A stretch of 64,000 bases of DNA from Knoellia flava TL1 (lineage in GTDB: Bacteria > Actinomycetota > Actinomycetes > Actinomycetales > Dermatophilaceae): NCBI RefSeq assembly GCF_000768675.1, contig NZ_AVPI01000045.1, positions 62,001-126,000 on the forward strand. Direction: 5' to 3'. Of this stretch, positions 34,273-43,326 are shown piece after piece (positions within the stretch are counted from its first letter, which is position 1; each line of letters opens with the position of its first letter). Both the position numbers and the translations under genes were made by a program. The notes under the pieces are model-generated. The model saw only the letters and a list, made by a program, of their open reading frames with translations. It did no database searches and was not told where the DNA came from.

Positions 34273-37080
34273 TCAGGCCTTCTTCGCGGCTCGCTTCGCC
34301 GTGGCCTTCTTGGCCGTCGTCTTCTTGGCGGCGGCCTTCTTCGTCGTCTTCTTGGCGGCGCGCTTGCGGGTCGTCGGACCCTTGGCGCGCTTCTCGGCGA
34401 GGAGCTCGAAGGCCCGCTCCTGGGTGAGGGTCTCGAGGTCGTCGTCGCGGCGCAGCGTCGCGTTGGTCTCGCCGTCGGTGACGTACTCGCCGAAGCGGCC
34501 GTCCTTGACGACGACCGGCTTGCCGGAGACCGGGTCGGGCCCGAACTCCTTGAGCGGCGGCTTCGCGGCGGCCCGGCCCCGCTGCTTGGGCTGGGCGTAG
34601 ATCGCCTCGGCCTGCTCGAGCGTGATGTCGAAGAGCTGCTGCTCGGTCTCGAGCGAGCGCGAGTCGGTGCCCTTCTTGAGGTAGGGACCGTAACGGCCGT
34701 TCTGCGCCGTGATCTCGACCTGCTTCTCGCCCTCGGTGCCGTCCTCGTTGGTCACCTTCTCGGTGGAGACGCCGACGACGCGGGGGAGCGAGAGGAGCTT
34801 GAGCGCGGTCTCGAGGTCGATGGTCGCGAGGTCCATGTCCTTGAAGAGGGAGGCCGTGCGCGGCTTGACCTTGGCCTTGCCCTTGAGCGCCGCGGTCTCC
34901 TCGTCCAGCACCTCGGTGACGTAGGGCCCGTAGCGACCGGCCTTGGCGACGATGTCGCGACCGTTGTCGGGGTCCTGTCCGAGCACCCGGCCGTCGTCGG
35001 CGGCGGTCTCGAGGAGCTCGCGCGCCTTCTCGGGCGTCATCTCGTCGGGGGCGATGTCGTCGTTGATCGTGGCCCGGCGAGGAGTCGAGCCGGACTCGGA
35101 AGCCGAGTCACCGGCATACGCGTCGGAGACCTCACCGGTGGTGAGGTCGACACCGGCGGGGGCGACCTCCTCGACGTAGGGGCCGTAGCGACCGACGCGC
35201 ACGACGATGCCGTCGCCGATCTCGATCGTGGAGATGCCGCGGGCGTCGATGTCGCCGAGGTCGGCGACGAGGTCACGAAGGCCCTCGCTCGAGCTCGCCT
35301 CGTCACCGAAGTAGAAGCGCTTGAGCCAGGTCGCCCGCTGGGCGTTGCCGCCGGCGATCTCGTCGAGGTCCTCCTCCATCGAGGCGGTGAAGTCGTAGTC
35401 GACGAGCCGGGTGAAGTGCTCCTCCATGAGGCGCGTCACCGCGAAGGCGAGCCACGACGGGACGAGCGCGTTGCCGCGGTTCGAGACGTAGCCGCGGTCC
35501 TGGATCGTGCCGATCGTCGAGGCGTAGGTCGAGGGGCGGCCGATGCCCTTCTCCTCCATTGCCTTGACGAGCGTGGCCTCGGTGTAGCGCGCGGGCGGCG
35601 AGGTGTCGTGCCCGCCGGCCTCGGCGCGCAGGACCTTGAGGGCCGCACCCTCGCCGAGCCGGGGGAGGCGGCGCTCCTCGTCGTTGCTCGCGTGGCGCTG
35701 CTCGTCGCGTCCCTCCTCGTAGGCAGCGAGGAAGCCGCGGAAGGTGATGACGGTGCCGCTGGCGGTGAACTCGACCCGCTCGGCCGGGGCGCCGGCGGCG
35801 AGGTCGGCGCCGAGACGGACGGTCGCGGTCGAGCCGCGCGCGTCGGCCATCTGCGAGGCGATGGTGCGCTTCCAGATGAGCTCGTAGAGGGCGAACTCGT
35901 CGCCGCGCAGCTCGCCGGCGACCTGTGCCGGGGTGCGGAACCGGTCGCCCGCGGGACGGATCGCCTCGTGGGCCTCCTGCGCGTTCTTGACCTTCTTGGC
36001 GTAGTTGCGCGGGGCATCGGGGACGTAGTCGCCGCCGTAAAGGTCACGCGCCTGCTGGCGGGCCGCGGTGAGCGCCGACTGCGACAGGGCCGTCGAGTCG
36101 GTGCGCATGTAGGTGATGTAGCCGTTCTCGTAGAGCCGCTGCGCCACGCGCATCGCGTTCTTGCTCGACAGCCGGAGCTTGCGCGAGGCCTCCTGCTGGA
36201 GCGTCGACGTCGTGAACGGTGCGCTCGGACGACGGGTGTAGGGCTTCTCGGCGACCGAGACGACCGACACGTCCGCCGACATCACGGCGGTGGCGATGCC
36301 CGTCGCGGCCGTCTCGTCGAGGTGGGCGACGTCGCCCTTGAGGCGGCCGTCGTCGCCGAAGTCGCGACCAGAGGCGACGCGGCGACCGTCGACCGACGAC
36401 AGGCGGGCGGTGAACGCCGACGTCTCCGCGTCGGGCGTGAAGTCGCCCTCGACGTCCCAGTAGTTGGCAGAGCGGAAGGCCATCCGCTCGCGCTCGCGCT
36501 CGACGACCATGCGGGTCGCGACCGACTGGACGCGGCCGGCGGACAGGCCCGCCTTGACCTTGCGCCACAGGACCGGCGAGATCTCGTAGCCGTAGAGGCG
36601 GTCGAGGATCCGGCGGGTCTCCTGGGCGTCGACGAGCGCGGTGTCGAGGTCGCGGGTGTTGGAGGCGGCGCGCTGGATGGCCTCCTTGGTGATCTCGTGG
36701 AAGACCATCCGCTTGACCGGGACCCGCGGCTGGAGGGTCTCGAGGAGGTGCCACGCGATGGCCTCGCCCTCGCGGTCCTCATCGGTGGCGAGGTAGAGCT
36801 CGTCGGCGTTCTTGAGCAGGCGCTTGAGCTCGGCGACCTTCTTCTTCTTGTCGCTGTCGACGACGTAGTAGGGCTCGAAGTCGTTGTCGACGTCGACGCC
36901 GAACTTGCCGAACGGCCCCTTCTTGATCTCGGCGGGCATCTCCGACGGGGTCGGGATGTCGCGGATGTGGCCGACGGACGCCTCGACGTCCCAGTCGGCG
37001 CCGAGGTAGCCGGCGATGGTCTTGGCCTTGGCCGGGGACTCGACGATGACGAGCTTGCGGCCCGTTCCTGCGGGGCTCAT
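34273..37080 (-). CDS. topA: DNA topoisomerase I (type IA)
   Basis: The 935-residue enzyme opens with the Toprim domain (KLVIVESPAKAKTIAGYLG, later ATDEDREGEAIAWHL), and the catalytic tyrosine lies in GYITYMRTDST near residue 320. RPSTYASTIGTIQDRGYV and four C-terminal DNA-binding repeats (each with the GRYGPYV-type motif) follow. There are no zinc-finger cysteines; instead the end is a Lys/Ala-rich tail of about 50 residues like that of mycobacterial TopA. It relaxes negative supercoils. The gene order with tmk and holB nearby is common to actinobacteria. Confidence 0.97.
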   Translation of the reverse strand: MSPAGTGRKLVIVESPAKAKTIAGYLGADWDVEASVGHIRDIPTPSEMPAEIKKGPFGKFGVDVDNDFEPYYVVDSDKKKKVAELKRLLKNADELYLATDEDREGEAIAWHLLETLQPRVPVKRMVFHEITKEAIQRAASNTRDLDTALVDAQETRRILDRLYGYEISPVLWRKVKAGLSAGRVQSVATRMVVERERERMAFRSANYWDVEGDFTPDAETSAFTARLSSVDGRRVASGRDFGDDGRLKGDVAHLDETAATGIATAVMSADVSVVSVAEKPYTRRPSAPFTTSTLQQEASRKLRLSSKNAMRVAQRLYENGYITYMRTDSTALSQSALTAARQQARDLYGGDYVPDAPRNYAKKVKNAQEAHEAIRPAGDRFRTPAQVAGELRGDEFALYELIWKRTIASQMADARGSTATVRLGADLAAGAPAERVEFTASGTVITFRGFLAAYEEGRDEQRHASNDEERRLPRLGEGAALKVLRAEAGGHDTSPPARYTEATLVKAMEEKGIGRPSTYASTIGTIQDRGYVSNRGNALVPSWLAFAVTRLMEEHFTRLVDYDFTASMEEDLDEIAGGNAQRATWLKRFYFGDEASSSEGLRDLVADLGDIDARGISTIEIGDGIVVRVGRYGPYVEEVAPAGVDLTTGEVSDAYAGDSASESGSTPRRATINDDIAPDEMTPEKARELLETAADDGRVLGQDPDNGRDIVAKAGRYGPYVTEVLDEETAALKGKAKVKPRTASLFKDMDLATIDLETALKLLSLPRVVGVSTEKVTNEDGTEGEKQVEITAQNGRYGPYLKKGTDSRSLETEQQLFDITLEQAEAIYAQPKQRGRAAAKPPLKEFGPDPVSGKPVVVKDGRFGEYVTDGETNATLRRDDDLETLTQERAFELLAEKRAKGPTTRKRAAKKTTKKAAAKKTTAKKATAKRAAKKA

Positions 37081-37167
37081 GGCGCACCTGTCCTTTGCTG
37101 ATCACCTCGTGCAGCGGATTCGTCGCTGCTCCGACGAGGGGAACGGGAGTGACGGTACAGCCTCCGC

Positions 37168-38022
37168 TCAGGGTGTCGAGTCCAGCCCCAGCACCTCGGA
37201 CAGCCTCGCCCGCATGACCTCGCGGTCCGGCGAGACGCCGTGCCACAGCTCGATCGCCACTGCCCCCTGGGCCACGAGCATGCCCAGGCCGTCGAGCGTC
37301 GCCCCGCCCCTGCGCTCCGCTTCGCACAGGTATGCCGTCCGCGGAGGGTTGGGGATGACGTCCGCCACGAGGAGGTCAGGACGGAGGGTGTCGGGGTCGA
37401 CCGGGACCATCGCCTCGGCGTCCCCCAGCCCGAGGGAGGTGGCGTTGACGACGACGTCGGCGCTGGCGGGGACGGCATACGGGCCGGTCCACGGCTGGAA
37501 GTCCGCCTCGGCGGGGGTGCGGTCGGCGACGAGCACCGCGAGCGCCTGCCCGCGACTCTCGTTGCGGTTGACGACGGTGATGCGCGCCGCGCCGGCGAGG
37601 GCCGCCTCGACCGCGATGGCCCGGCCCGCGCCGCCCGCGCCGAGAACGACGACGTGGGTGCCGGCCGGGTGACGCACCTCGCGCATCGCCTCGACGAATC
37701 CGCGGCCGTCGGTGTTCTCCCCGATGAGCGAGCCGTCGCGGGCGACGACGCAGTTGACGGCGCCGATGAGGTCCGCGGACTCGCCGAGCCCGTCGAGGTG
37801 GTCGATGACGGCGACCTTGTGGGGCATCGAGCAGTTGAAGCCGACCCAGCCCATCGCCCTCGCCCCGAGGACGGCGTCGCCGAGGTCGGCCGACGAGACG
37901 TCGACGTTGACGTAGCGGGCGTCGAGCCCCGCGGCGGCATAGGCCGCCTCGACCATCGCCACGGTGGGGTTGTCGTCGGCGGGGGTCGAGAAGGAGCCGG
38001 TCAGCGCGCTGAGGAAGCTCAT
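37168..38022 (-). CDS. Shikimate 5-dehydrogenase-like protein
   Basis: The 284-residue protein has the two-domain layout of AroE: NCSMPHKVAVIDHLDGLGESADLIGAVNCVV contains the catalytic lysine, GENTDGRGFVEAM the partner aspartate, and VVVLGAGGAGRAIAVEAALAGAARITVVNRNESRG the NADP-binding Rossmann loop. The extreme N-terminus is unusual: in place of the common GDPxxHSLSPxxHN it reads LTGSFSTPADDNPTVAMVEAAY, so the substrate carboxylate site is altered and activity on shikimate is not certain. The ATG at 38022 has GGAAGG before it. No aro genes are adjacent; the biosynthetic aroE may be elsewhere. Confidence 0.75.
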   Translation of the reverse strand: MSFLSALTGSFSTPADDNPTVAMVEAAYAAAGLDARYVNVDVSSADLGDAVLGARAMGWVGFNCSMPHKVAVIDHLDGLGESADLIGAVNCVVARDGSLIGENTDGRGFVEAMREVRHPAGTHVVVLGAGGAGRAIAVEAALAGAARITVVNRNESRGQALAVLVADRTPAEADFQPWTGPYAVPASADVVVNATSLGLGDAEAMVPVDPDTLRPDLLVADVIPNPPRTAYLCEAERRGGATLDGLGMLVAQGAVAIELWHGVSPDREVMRARLSEVLGLDSTP

Positions 38023-38092
38023 GAGCCACCTTCCCACCGCGGGAGGTGGGTCCGCCATGGGTCGGGAGTGGGCGGCATACGGAGAAGTCGGC

Positions 38093-38113
38093 TTGACCCT
38101 CACGCGACGTGAG
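38093..38113 (+). promoter_or_regulatory. -35 element and inverted repeat before the MerR gene
   Basis: TTGACC (38093-38098) is followed directly by CTCAC-N5-GTGAG (38099-38113), the position where MerR-family activators bind in over-long promoter spacers. I do not see a convincing -10 box. Confidence 0.5.
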
Positions 38114-38129
38114 CCGCCACGGTGGACCC

Positions 38130-38918
38130 ATGACCACGACACGAGAGACTGTGAGGGTGGACGAGCTGCTCACGGTGGGCCAGGTGGCGCAGACCTTCGG
38201 CGTGACGGTGCGAACGCTGCACCACTACGACGAGATCGGCCTGCTCAGCCCGTCGGAGCGCTCGCACGCCGGCTACCGGCTCTACACCGCCGAGGACCTC
38301 GAGCGGCTCGCGACGATCGTCACCTACCGGCGGCTCGACCTGCCGCTCGACGAGGTCGCGGCGCTGCTGCGGGGTGACGGCTCGACGCTGGAGCACCTGC
38401 GGCGTCAGCGTGACGCGGTCCTGCACAGGGTCGAGGAGCTGCACGGGCTCGTCGACGCGATCGACCGAGCGATGGAGAGAGAGATGAACGAGCAGCCGGC
38501 CACCCACGAGGAGCTCAAGGAGATCTTCGGCGACGGCTTCACCGACGAGTACCGGGCCGAGGCGCAGGAGCGCTGGGGCGAGACCGACGCGTGGAAGCAG
38601 TCGGCTCGCCGGACGAAGGGCTACACGAAGGCGGACTGGGAGCGGATCAGGGCCGAGGGTGACGCCGTCAACGCCGCCTTCGTCGCGGCACTCGAGGCGG
38701 GCCACCCGGCGACGTCGACCGAGGCGATGGACGCGGCCGAGGCCCACCGGGTCCAGATCGACACGTGGTTCTACGACTGCAGCCACGACTTCCAGAAGGG
38801 CCTCGCCGACATGTACGTCGCCGACCCGCGGTTCACGAAGACCTACGAGGACCTCGCACCGGGGCTCGCCGCGTACGTGAGGGACGCGATCCACGCGAAC
38901 GCGGACCGCCACGCCTGA
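38130..38918 (+). CDS. TipA-like MerR family regulator
   Basis: The 262-residue protein has a MerR winged helix at the N-terminus (LLTVGQVAQTFGVTVRTLHHYDEIGLLSPSERSHAGYRLYTAEDLERLATI), a dimerising helix ending near residue 115, and a TipAS domain from about residue 125 (DGFTDEYRAEAQERWGETDAWKQSARRTKGYTKADW). TipAS domains bind thiopeptide or other bulky antibiotics and switch on the promoter. No efflux gene is adjacent, so its best supported target is its own promoter, which carries TTGACC and an inverted repeat. Confidence 0.9.
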   Translation: MTTTRETVRVDELLTVGQVAQTFGVTVRTLHHYDEIGLLSPSERSHAGYRLYTAEDLERLATIVTYRRLDLPLDEVAALLRGDGSTLEHLRRQRDAVLHRVEELHGLVDAIDRAMEREMNEQPATHEELKEIFGDGFTDEYRAEAQERWGETDAWKQSARRTKGYTKADWERIRAEGDAVNAAFVAALEAGHPATSTEAMDAAEAHRVQIDTWFYDCSHDFQKGLADMYVADPRFTKTYEDLAPGLAAYVRDAIHANADRHA

Positions 38919-38947
38919 GCCGCGTCTCAACTTTTGCTCCCCGTGCG

Positions 38948-39000
38948 GGAACCTTGAGGGTCCGGACGGAACATTTCCCTCCGGACCCTCAAGGTTCCCT
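38948..39000. terminator. Hairpin between the MerR gene and tmk
   Basis: A perfect 20-bp stem (38948-38967 with 38981-39000) has a 13-base loop. It follows the MerR stop by about 30 bases. Confidence 0.8.
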
Positions 39001-39068
39001 CCGGATGGCTGACACAGCGCCCGTATGCCGTCCGCTCGCCGCGGTGCCCGCGTGTCGTCGCGCTCGCC

Positions 39069-39074
39069 TAGGCT
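39069..39074 (+). promoter_or_regulatory. TAGGCT -10 box of tmk-holB
   Basis: The box ends six bases before the GTG at 39081; no Shine-Dalgarno sequence fits between them. Confidence 0.6.
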
Positions 39075-39080
39075 CGGCCC

Positions 39081-39713
39081 GTGAGCGGACAGGGACTCTT
39101 CCTCGCCTTCGAGGGTGGCGACGGCGCGGGCAAGTCGACCCAGGTGCGCCTGCTGGCCGAGGCCCTCGAGGCGCTGGGGCGCGAGGTCGTCGTGACCCGC
39201 CAGCCCGGTGGCACCGAGCTCGGTGCCGCGATCCGCGACCTCGTCCTCCACGGTGACCACGTCTCGCCGCGGGCCGAGGCGCTGCTCTTCGCCGCCGACA
39301 AGGCGCACCACGTCGACCAGCTCATCCGGCCGGCGATGGACCGGGGCGCCGTCGTCGTGACCGACCGCTACACCGACTCGTCCGTCGCCTACCAGGGCGC
39401 CGGCCGCGACCTCGGCGCGGTCGAGGTCCACGACCTCCAGATGTGGGCGGTCGACTCCCTGCTGCCCGACCTCACCGTCATCGTCGACGTCTCCTCCGAG
39501 GAGGGGCGCCGACGCCGTGGCGAGGTCCACGACCGGCTCGAGTCCGAGGCCGACACCTTCCACGACGCGATCCGCCACCACTTCCTCGCCATGGCGCAGG
39601 GTGCGCCGGAGCGCTACCTCGTCGTCGACGGCACGCTGCCGCCCGACGAGATCCACGCCGCCGTCATGGGCCGGCTGCAGTCCTCGGGCCTGCTCGACGG
39701 GGGTGCCGGATGA
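39081..39713 (+). CDS. tmk: Thymidylate kinase
   Basis: The 210-residue kinase shows the P-loop FEGGDGAGKSTQ, the DRY-type motif VVVTDRYTDSSVAYQGAGRDL, and the lid region DVSSEEGRRRRGEVHDRLE with arginines of the type I/II lid. It converts dTMP to dTDP in the cytoplasm. The GTG start has TAGGCT six bases before it. It is coupled by ATGA to holB, the order found in many bacteria. Confidence 0.96.
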   Translation: MSGQGLFLAFEGGDGAGKSTQVRLLAEALEALGREVVVTRQPGGTELGAAIRDLVLHGDHVSPRAEALLFAADKAHHVDQLIRPAMDRGAVVVTDRYTDSSVAYQGAGRDLGAVEVHDLQMWAVDSLLPDLTVIVDVSSEEGRRRRGEVHDRLESEADTFHDAIRHHFLAMAQGAPERYLVVDGTLPPDEIHAAVMGRLQSSGLLDGGAG

Positions 39714-40849
39714 GCGTCTGGCGCGACGTCATCGGCCAGGAGCCGGCCGTCGCCACGCTCTCGCGGGCGGTCGAGGACCCCGCCGCGATGACGCACGCCT
39801 GGCTGCTCACCGGCCCTCCGGGGTCGGGGCGCTCGGTCGCGGCGCGGGCGTTCGCCGCGGCGCTGCAGTGCCCGTCCGGCGGCTGCGGCGAGTGCCGCGA
39901 GTGCCGGACGGCCGCCGACGGCACCCACGCCGACGTCGACGTCATCGCGACCGAGGGGCTGTCGATCAAGGTCGAGCAGGCCCGCGATCTCGTCGCCCTC
40001 GCCCAGCACCGCCCGTCGCTCGGCCGGTGGCGCGTCATCATCGTCGAGGACGCCGACCGCCTCACCGAGCGCGCCGCCGACGCCCTCCTCAAGGCCCTCG
40101 AGGAGCCCGTCCCGCGCACCGTCTGGATGCTCTGCGCGCCCTCCGTCGAGGACGTCATCATCACGATCCGCTCGCGCTCGCGGCACGTGCGACTGCGCAC
40201 GCCGTCGGTCGAGGCCGTCGCGGACCTCCTCGTGCGCCGCGACGGGGTCGACCCGCCGATGGCGATGTATGCCGCCCGCGCGTCGCAGTCGCACGTCGGC
40301 CTCGCGCGCCGGCTGGCTCGCGACGAGCACGCCCGCATCCGCCGCCACGACGTCATCACCCTGACGACGAAGATCCGCTCCGTCGGAGACGCCATCGACG
40401 CGGCGTCCGACCTCTCCACGATCGCGACCGAGGAGTCGCAGGCCTCCTCCGCCGAGCGCGACGCGGCCGAGAGGACGCGGCTCATGGAGGTGCTCGGCGC
40501 GGACCCGACCGCTCGGACCCAGCCGCCGCACATCCGCTCCCAGCTCGCCTCGCTGGAGAAGGAGCAGAAGGCCCGCGCCACCCGCTTCTCGCGCGACATG
40601 GTCGACCGCTCGCTCGTCGACCTCCTCTCGGTCTACCGCGACGCCCTCGTCCTGCGCACCGGCGCGCCCACCGCCCTCGTCAACGAGGACTCCCGCCAGA
40701 CGGTCCAGCAGGTCGCCCAGGTCCTGTCGTCCGAGCGGCTCCTCGTCGCGATGGACGCCATCGGCACCGCCCGCGAGCGCATCGCCGCCAACGTCCAGCC
40801 GCTGCTGGCCCTCGAGGCGATGGCCCTCGACCTGCGCCTGCCGCGCTGA
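39710..40849 (+). CDS. holB: DNA polymerase III subunit delta prime
   Basis: The 379-residue protein has the clamp-loader AAA+ fold: VIGQEPAVATL, a P-loop LLTGPPGSGRSVAARAFAAAL in which arginine replaces the catalytic lysine, a four-cysteine zinc site (CPSGGCGECREC), DADRLTERAADALLKALEEP and sensor-1 region. Loss of the P-loop lysine is normal for delta prime, which does not hydrolyse ATP. It loads the sliding clamp with DnaX and delta. It starts within the tmk stop codon. Confidence 0.95.
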   Translation: MSVWRDVIGQEPAVATLSRAVEDPAAMTHAWLLTGPPGSGRSVAARAFAAALQCPSGGCGECRECRTAADGTHADVDVIATEGLSIKVEQARDLVALAQHRPSLGRWRVIIVEDADRLTERAADALLKALEEPVPRTVWMLCAPSVEDVIITIRSRSRHVRLRTPSVEAVADLLVRRDGVDPPMAMYAARASQSHVGLARRLARDEHARIRRHDVITLTTKIRSVGDAIDAASDLSTIATEESQASSAERDAAERTRLMEVLGADPTARTQPPHIRSQLASLEKEQKARATRFSRDMVDRSLVDLLSVYRDALVLRTGAPTALVNEDSRQTVQQVAQVLSSERLLVAMDAIGTARERIAANVQPLLALEAMALDLRLPR

Positions 40850-40997
40850 GTCCGGGGTCCGGCCGGGTGCAGGCGTGGGCGACGCCACGGCTGACGCGGA
40901 AACCTGCGATCGTCCCGGTTGCAACCGGCAAGGTCCGCGACAACCGCGTCACGTGGAGCGCGGACCGGGCAGGACGGCATACCTCAGGTTCGACCCG

Positions 40998-41003
40998 TAG
41001 GGT
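40998..41003 (+). promoter_or_regulatory. TAGGGT -10 box of the S33 peptidase gene
   Basis: The box ends seven bases before the ATG at 41011, matching the leaderless pattern. Confidence 0.55.
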
Positions 41004-41010
41004 CGACGCC

Positions 41011-42555
41011 ATGCGTCGCGTGTCCCTCCCCGCCGCCCTCGTCGCGGTCGCCCTCCTCGCCTCGGGCTGCTCGAGCATCGGCGACCTCCTCGACCGCGGG
41101 GCGCCCGCGCCGTCGTGGTCGCCGCAGGAGCCCCCGAAGGGCATGGAGGGCATGGACGAGTTCTACGAGCAGCGGCTGCAGTGGGAGGACTGCGGCGGTG
41201 GCGAGTGTGCGCGGCTCAGCGTGCCGCAGAGCTATGCCGAGCCGGACGGCGACACCATCGAGGTCGCCGTGCTCAAGGTGCCGGCTCGCCGGGGGTCCCA
41301 GCGGATCGGCTCGCTCGTCGTCAACCCGGGAGGGCCGGGAGGGTCGGGCGTCGACTACGCGCAGGCCGCGGACTTCATCGTGGGGTCCGCGGTGCGCCAG
41401 CGGTTCGACGTCGTCGGGTTCGACCCGCGCGGCGTCGGGCGCTCGGCGCCGATCGACTGCGTGACCGACCCCGAGCTCGACGCCTTCCTCGGCCAGGACC
41501 CGACGCCCGACGACAGCGCCGAGCAGCAGGAGTTCGCGGCCAACGCCAAGGGTTTCGCCGACGACTGCGGCACCAACGCCGGCCCACTGCTCGGGCACGT
41601 CTCGACCGTCGACGCCGCGAAGGACATGGACGTCCTGCGCGCGGCCCTCGGCGAGCAGAAGCTGCACTACCTCGGCAAGTCCTACGGCACCTACCTCGGC
41701 GCGACGTATGCCGGCCTGTTCCCGCAGCTCGTCGGGCGCTTCGTTCTCGACGGTGTCGTCGCTCCGGACCTCACGGCGCAGGAGGTCAACCTCGGCCAGG
41801 CCAAGGGATTCGAGACCGCGACCCGTGCGTGGGCGCAGTTCTGCATCGACAAGGGGGAGTGCCCGCTCGGGGGTTCGGTCGACGAGGTCATGCAGGGTAT
41901 CCGGGACTTCCTCGGGGACGTCGACGAGACGCCGCTGACGAGGACCGGCGACCCGGTGGTCACGAGGCTCACCGAGGGGTGGGCCTCGACCGGGATCGCG
42001 GCCGCGATGTACGACGAGGGCATGTGGGACGGGCTGGTCGAGGCGATGCGCGCCGCGCTCAAGGGCGACGGCTCCGAGCTCATGGGGCTCGCGAACCAGT
42101 ACGCCGACCGCAACCCCGGTGGCGGCTACAGCGGCAACATCATGGAGGTCATCTACGCCGTCAACTGCCTCGACAAGCCCGAGTCCGACTCGGTCGAGGA
42201 GCACGCGAAGGCGGCGGAGGCCTCGCGCGCCGAGGCGCCCACGTGGGGCCCGTTCCTCATGTGGTCCTCGCTCACCTGCGGCTCGTGGCCGGTGAAGACC
42301 GAGCGGTCCTCGGAGCCGCCGGCGAAGATCACCGCCGAGGGTGCCCCGCCGATCGTCGTCGTGGGCACGACCCGCGACCCGGCGACGCCCTACGAGTGGT
42401 CGGTGCGCCTGCACGACCAGCTCGCGGCGTCGTCGCTCATCACCTACGACGGCGACGGGCACACGGCATACATGCGTGCCAACGACTGTGTCGACAAGCC
42501 GATCGACGAGTTCTACGTCAAGGGGACCGTGCCGCGAGACGGCCTGCGCTGCTGA
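41011..42555 (+). CDS. Secreted lipoprotein, S33-family tripeptidyl aminopeptidase-like hydrolase
   Basis: The 514-residue protein has a lipobox LLASGC with the lipidated cysteine at residue 20. The alpha/beta hydrolase core has the oxyanion segment VVNPGGPGGSG, the nucleophile in YLGKSYGTYLG, and the acid and base in VGTTRDPATPYEW and DGDGHTAYM, near the C-terminus where the TAP-like domain ends. This matches the Streptomyces SlpD/SlpE peptidases, which trim N-terminal tripeptides from extracellular proteins. The next gene is a tRNA, so it is monocistronic. Confidence 0.93.
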   Translation: MRRVSLPAALVAVALLASGCSSIGDLLDRGAPAPSWSPQEPPKGMEGMDEFYEQRLQWEDCGGGECARLSVPQSYAEPDGDTIEVAVLKVPARRGSQRIGSLVVNPGGPGGSGVDYAQAADFIVGSAVRQRFDVVGFDPRGVGRSAPIDCVTDPELDAFLGQDPTPDDSAEQQEFAANAKGFADDCGTNAGPLLGHVSTVDAAKDMDVLRAALGEQKLHYLGKSYGTYLGATYAGLFPQLVGRFVLDGVVAPDLTAQEVNLGQAKGFETATRAWAQFCIDKGECPLGGSVDEVMQGIRDFLGDVDETPLTRTGDPVVTRLTEGWASTGIAAAMYDEGMWDGLVEAMRAALKGDGSELMGLANQYADRNPGGGYSGNIMEVIYAVNCLDKPESDSVEEHAKAAEASRAEAPTWGPFLMWSSLTCGSWPVKTERSSEPPAKITAEGAPPIVVVGTTRDPATPYEWSVRLHDQLAASSLITYDGDGHTAYMRANDCVDKPIDEFYVKGTVPRDGLRC

Positions 42556-42615
42556 GGCACCCGCGTCTGGTGGCGACGGTCGTCGTGGCGTCGTGACGTC
42601 AGGTTGCGCTCCCGA

Positions 42616-42645
42616 TTTCGGGAAGGCCGGGGTTGTTCGTATACT
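42616..42645 (+). promoter_or_regulatory. Promoter of tRNA-Thr
   Basis: TATACT (42640-42645) is a near-consensus -10 box, with TTTCGG (42616-42621) 18 bases upstream as a weak -35. The tRNA starts about 32 bases after the -10 box. Confidence 0.65.
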
Positions 42646-42677
42646 CGTGCGTCGTGCTGGACCTCGTCCGGCACCAC

Positions 42678-42754
42678 GCCGCTTTAGCTCAGTCGGCCAG
42701 AGCGATTCACTCGTAATGAATAGGTCGTCGGTTCGATTCCGACAAGCGGCTCCA
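42678..42754 (+). tRNA. tRNA-Thr(CGU)
   Basis: The cloverleaf is complete: acceptor arms GCCGCTT and AAGCGGC, D-arm GCTC...GAGC, anticodon stem ATTCA/TGAAT around loop CTCGTAA (anticodon CGT), T-arm GTCGG-TTCGATT-CCGAC. CCA is encoded. A tRNA-Thr after topA-tmk-holB is common in actinobacteria. Confidence 0.97.
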
Positions 42755-42879
42755 CGCAACACCGCAGGTCAGGCCCTCGGGACATCGCTCCCGGGGGCCT
42801 TCTGCATGCCGCGGTCCGGTGCCGCAGAGCGAGGCCCCCGCCCGACAGCGCGGACAGGGGCCAAGGCCGGGGGAGATGC

Positions 42880-43326
42880 CTAGCTCGTGATGTGGATGCT
42901 CAGCCCCTGTCCGGAGAGGATGAGGTCGTAGGTGACCGACTCGATGACGACGGTCTGCCCTCCGGGGCAGTCGAGCGTCGACAGCGGCGAGACGGTGAAC
43001 GAGACGTTGGTGCGGCCGTTGCGGACCGGGAACGTGCCGCTCTCCTCGACCGCGACCGTCTCCTCCTTGTTGTCCGCTGCGGGGTTCTTGCCGCCGCGGT
43101 TGTAGCACTGCGAGAAGACGTCGACCGTGCCGTCCAGGGCGAAGGTGGCGCTCGGGACGTTGCCCAGGCCTGCGATGGAGGCGGTGATGACGAGGGAGTT
43201 GCCGTCCCGGGTGACCGTGGGGCCCTTCACCACGTGGGCGTTGCCAGCCTGTGCGGGGCCTGCAACGAGGCCGAGCGTGAGGACCGTGAGGACGACGATG
43301 AAGAAACGCTTCGCGATGGAATGCAT
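42880..43326 (-). CDS. Small secreted protein of unknown function
   Basis: The 148-residue product has a Sec signal peptide (MHSIAKRFFIVVLTVLTLGLVAGPAQAG). The mature part is about 120 residues, apparently all beta, with two cysteines (FSQCYNRGG and TLDCPGGQ) likely to form a disulphide, in the pattern VxGxSxxxxASIxGLGN...SATFALDGT. I do not recognise the family with certainty. AGGAG precedes the ATG. It is convergent with tRNA-Thr. Confidence 0.75.
   Translation of the reverse strand: MHSIAKRFFIVVLTVLTLGLVAGPAQAGNAHVVKGPTVTRDGNSLVITASIAGLGNVPSATFALDGTVDVFSQCYNRGGKNPAADNKEETVAVEESGTFPVRNGRTNVSFTVSPLSTLDCPGGQTVVIESVTYDLILSGQGLSIHITS

Noticed and set aside
32947-37101. Open frame of almost 1400 codons on the plus strand
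   Set aside because: It runs antisense to topA and an FG-GAP gene, and the product is low-complexity Arg/Val/Glu/Gly; a GC-rich shadow frame.
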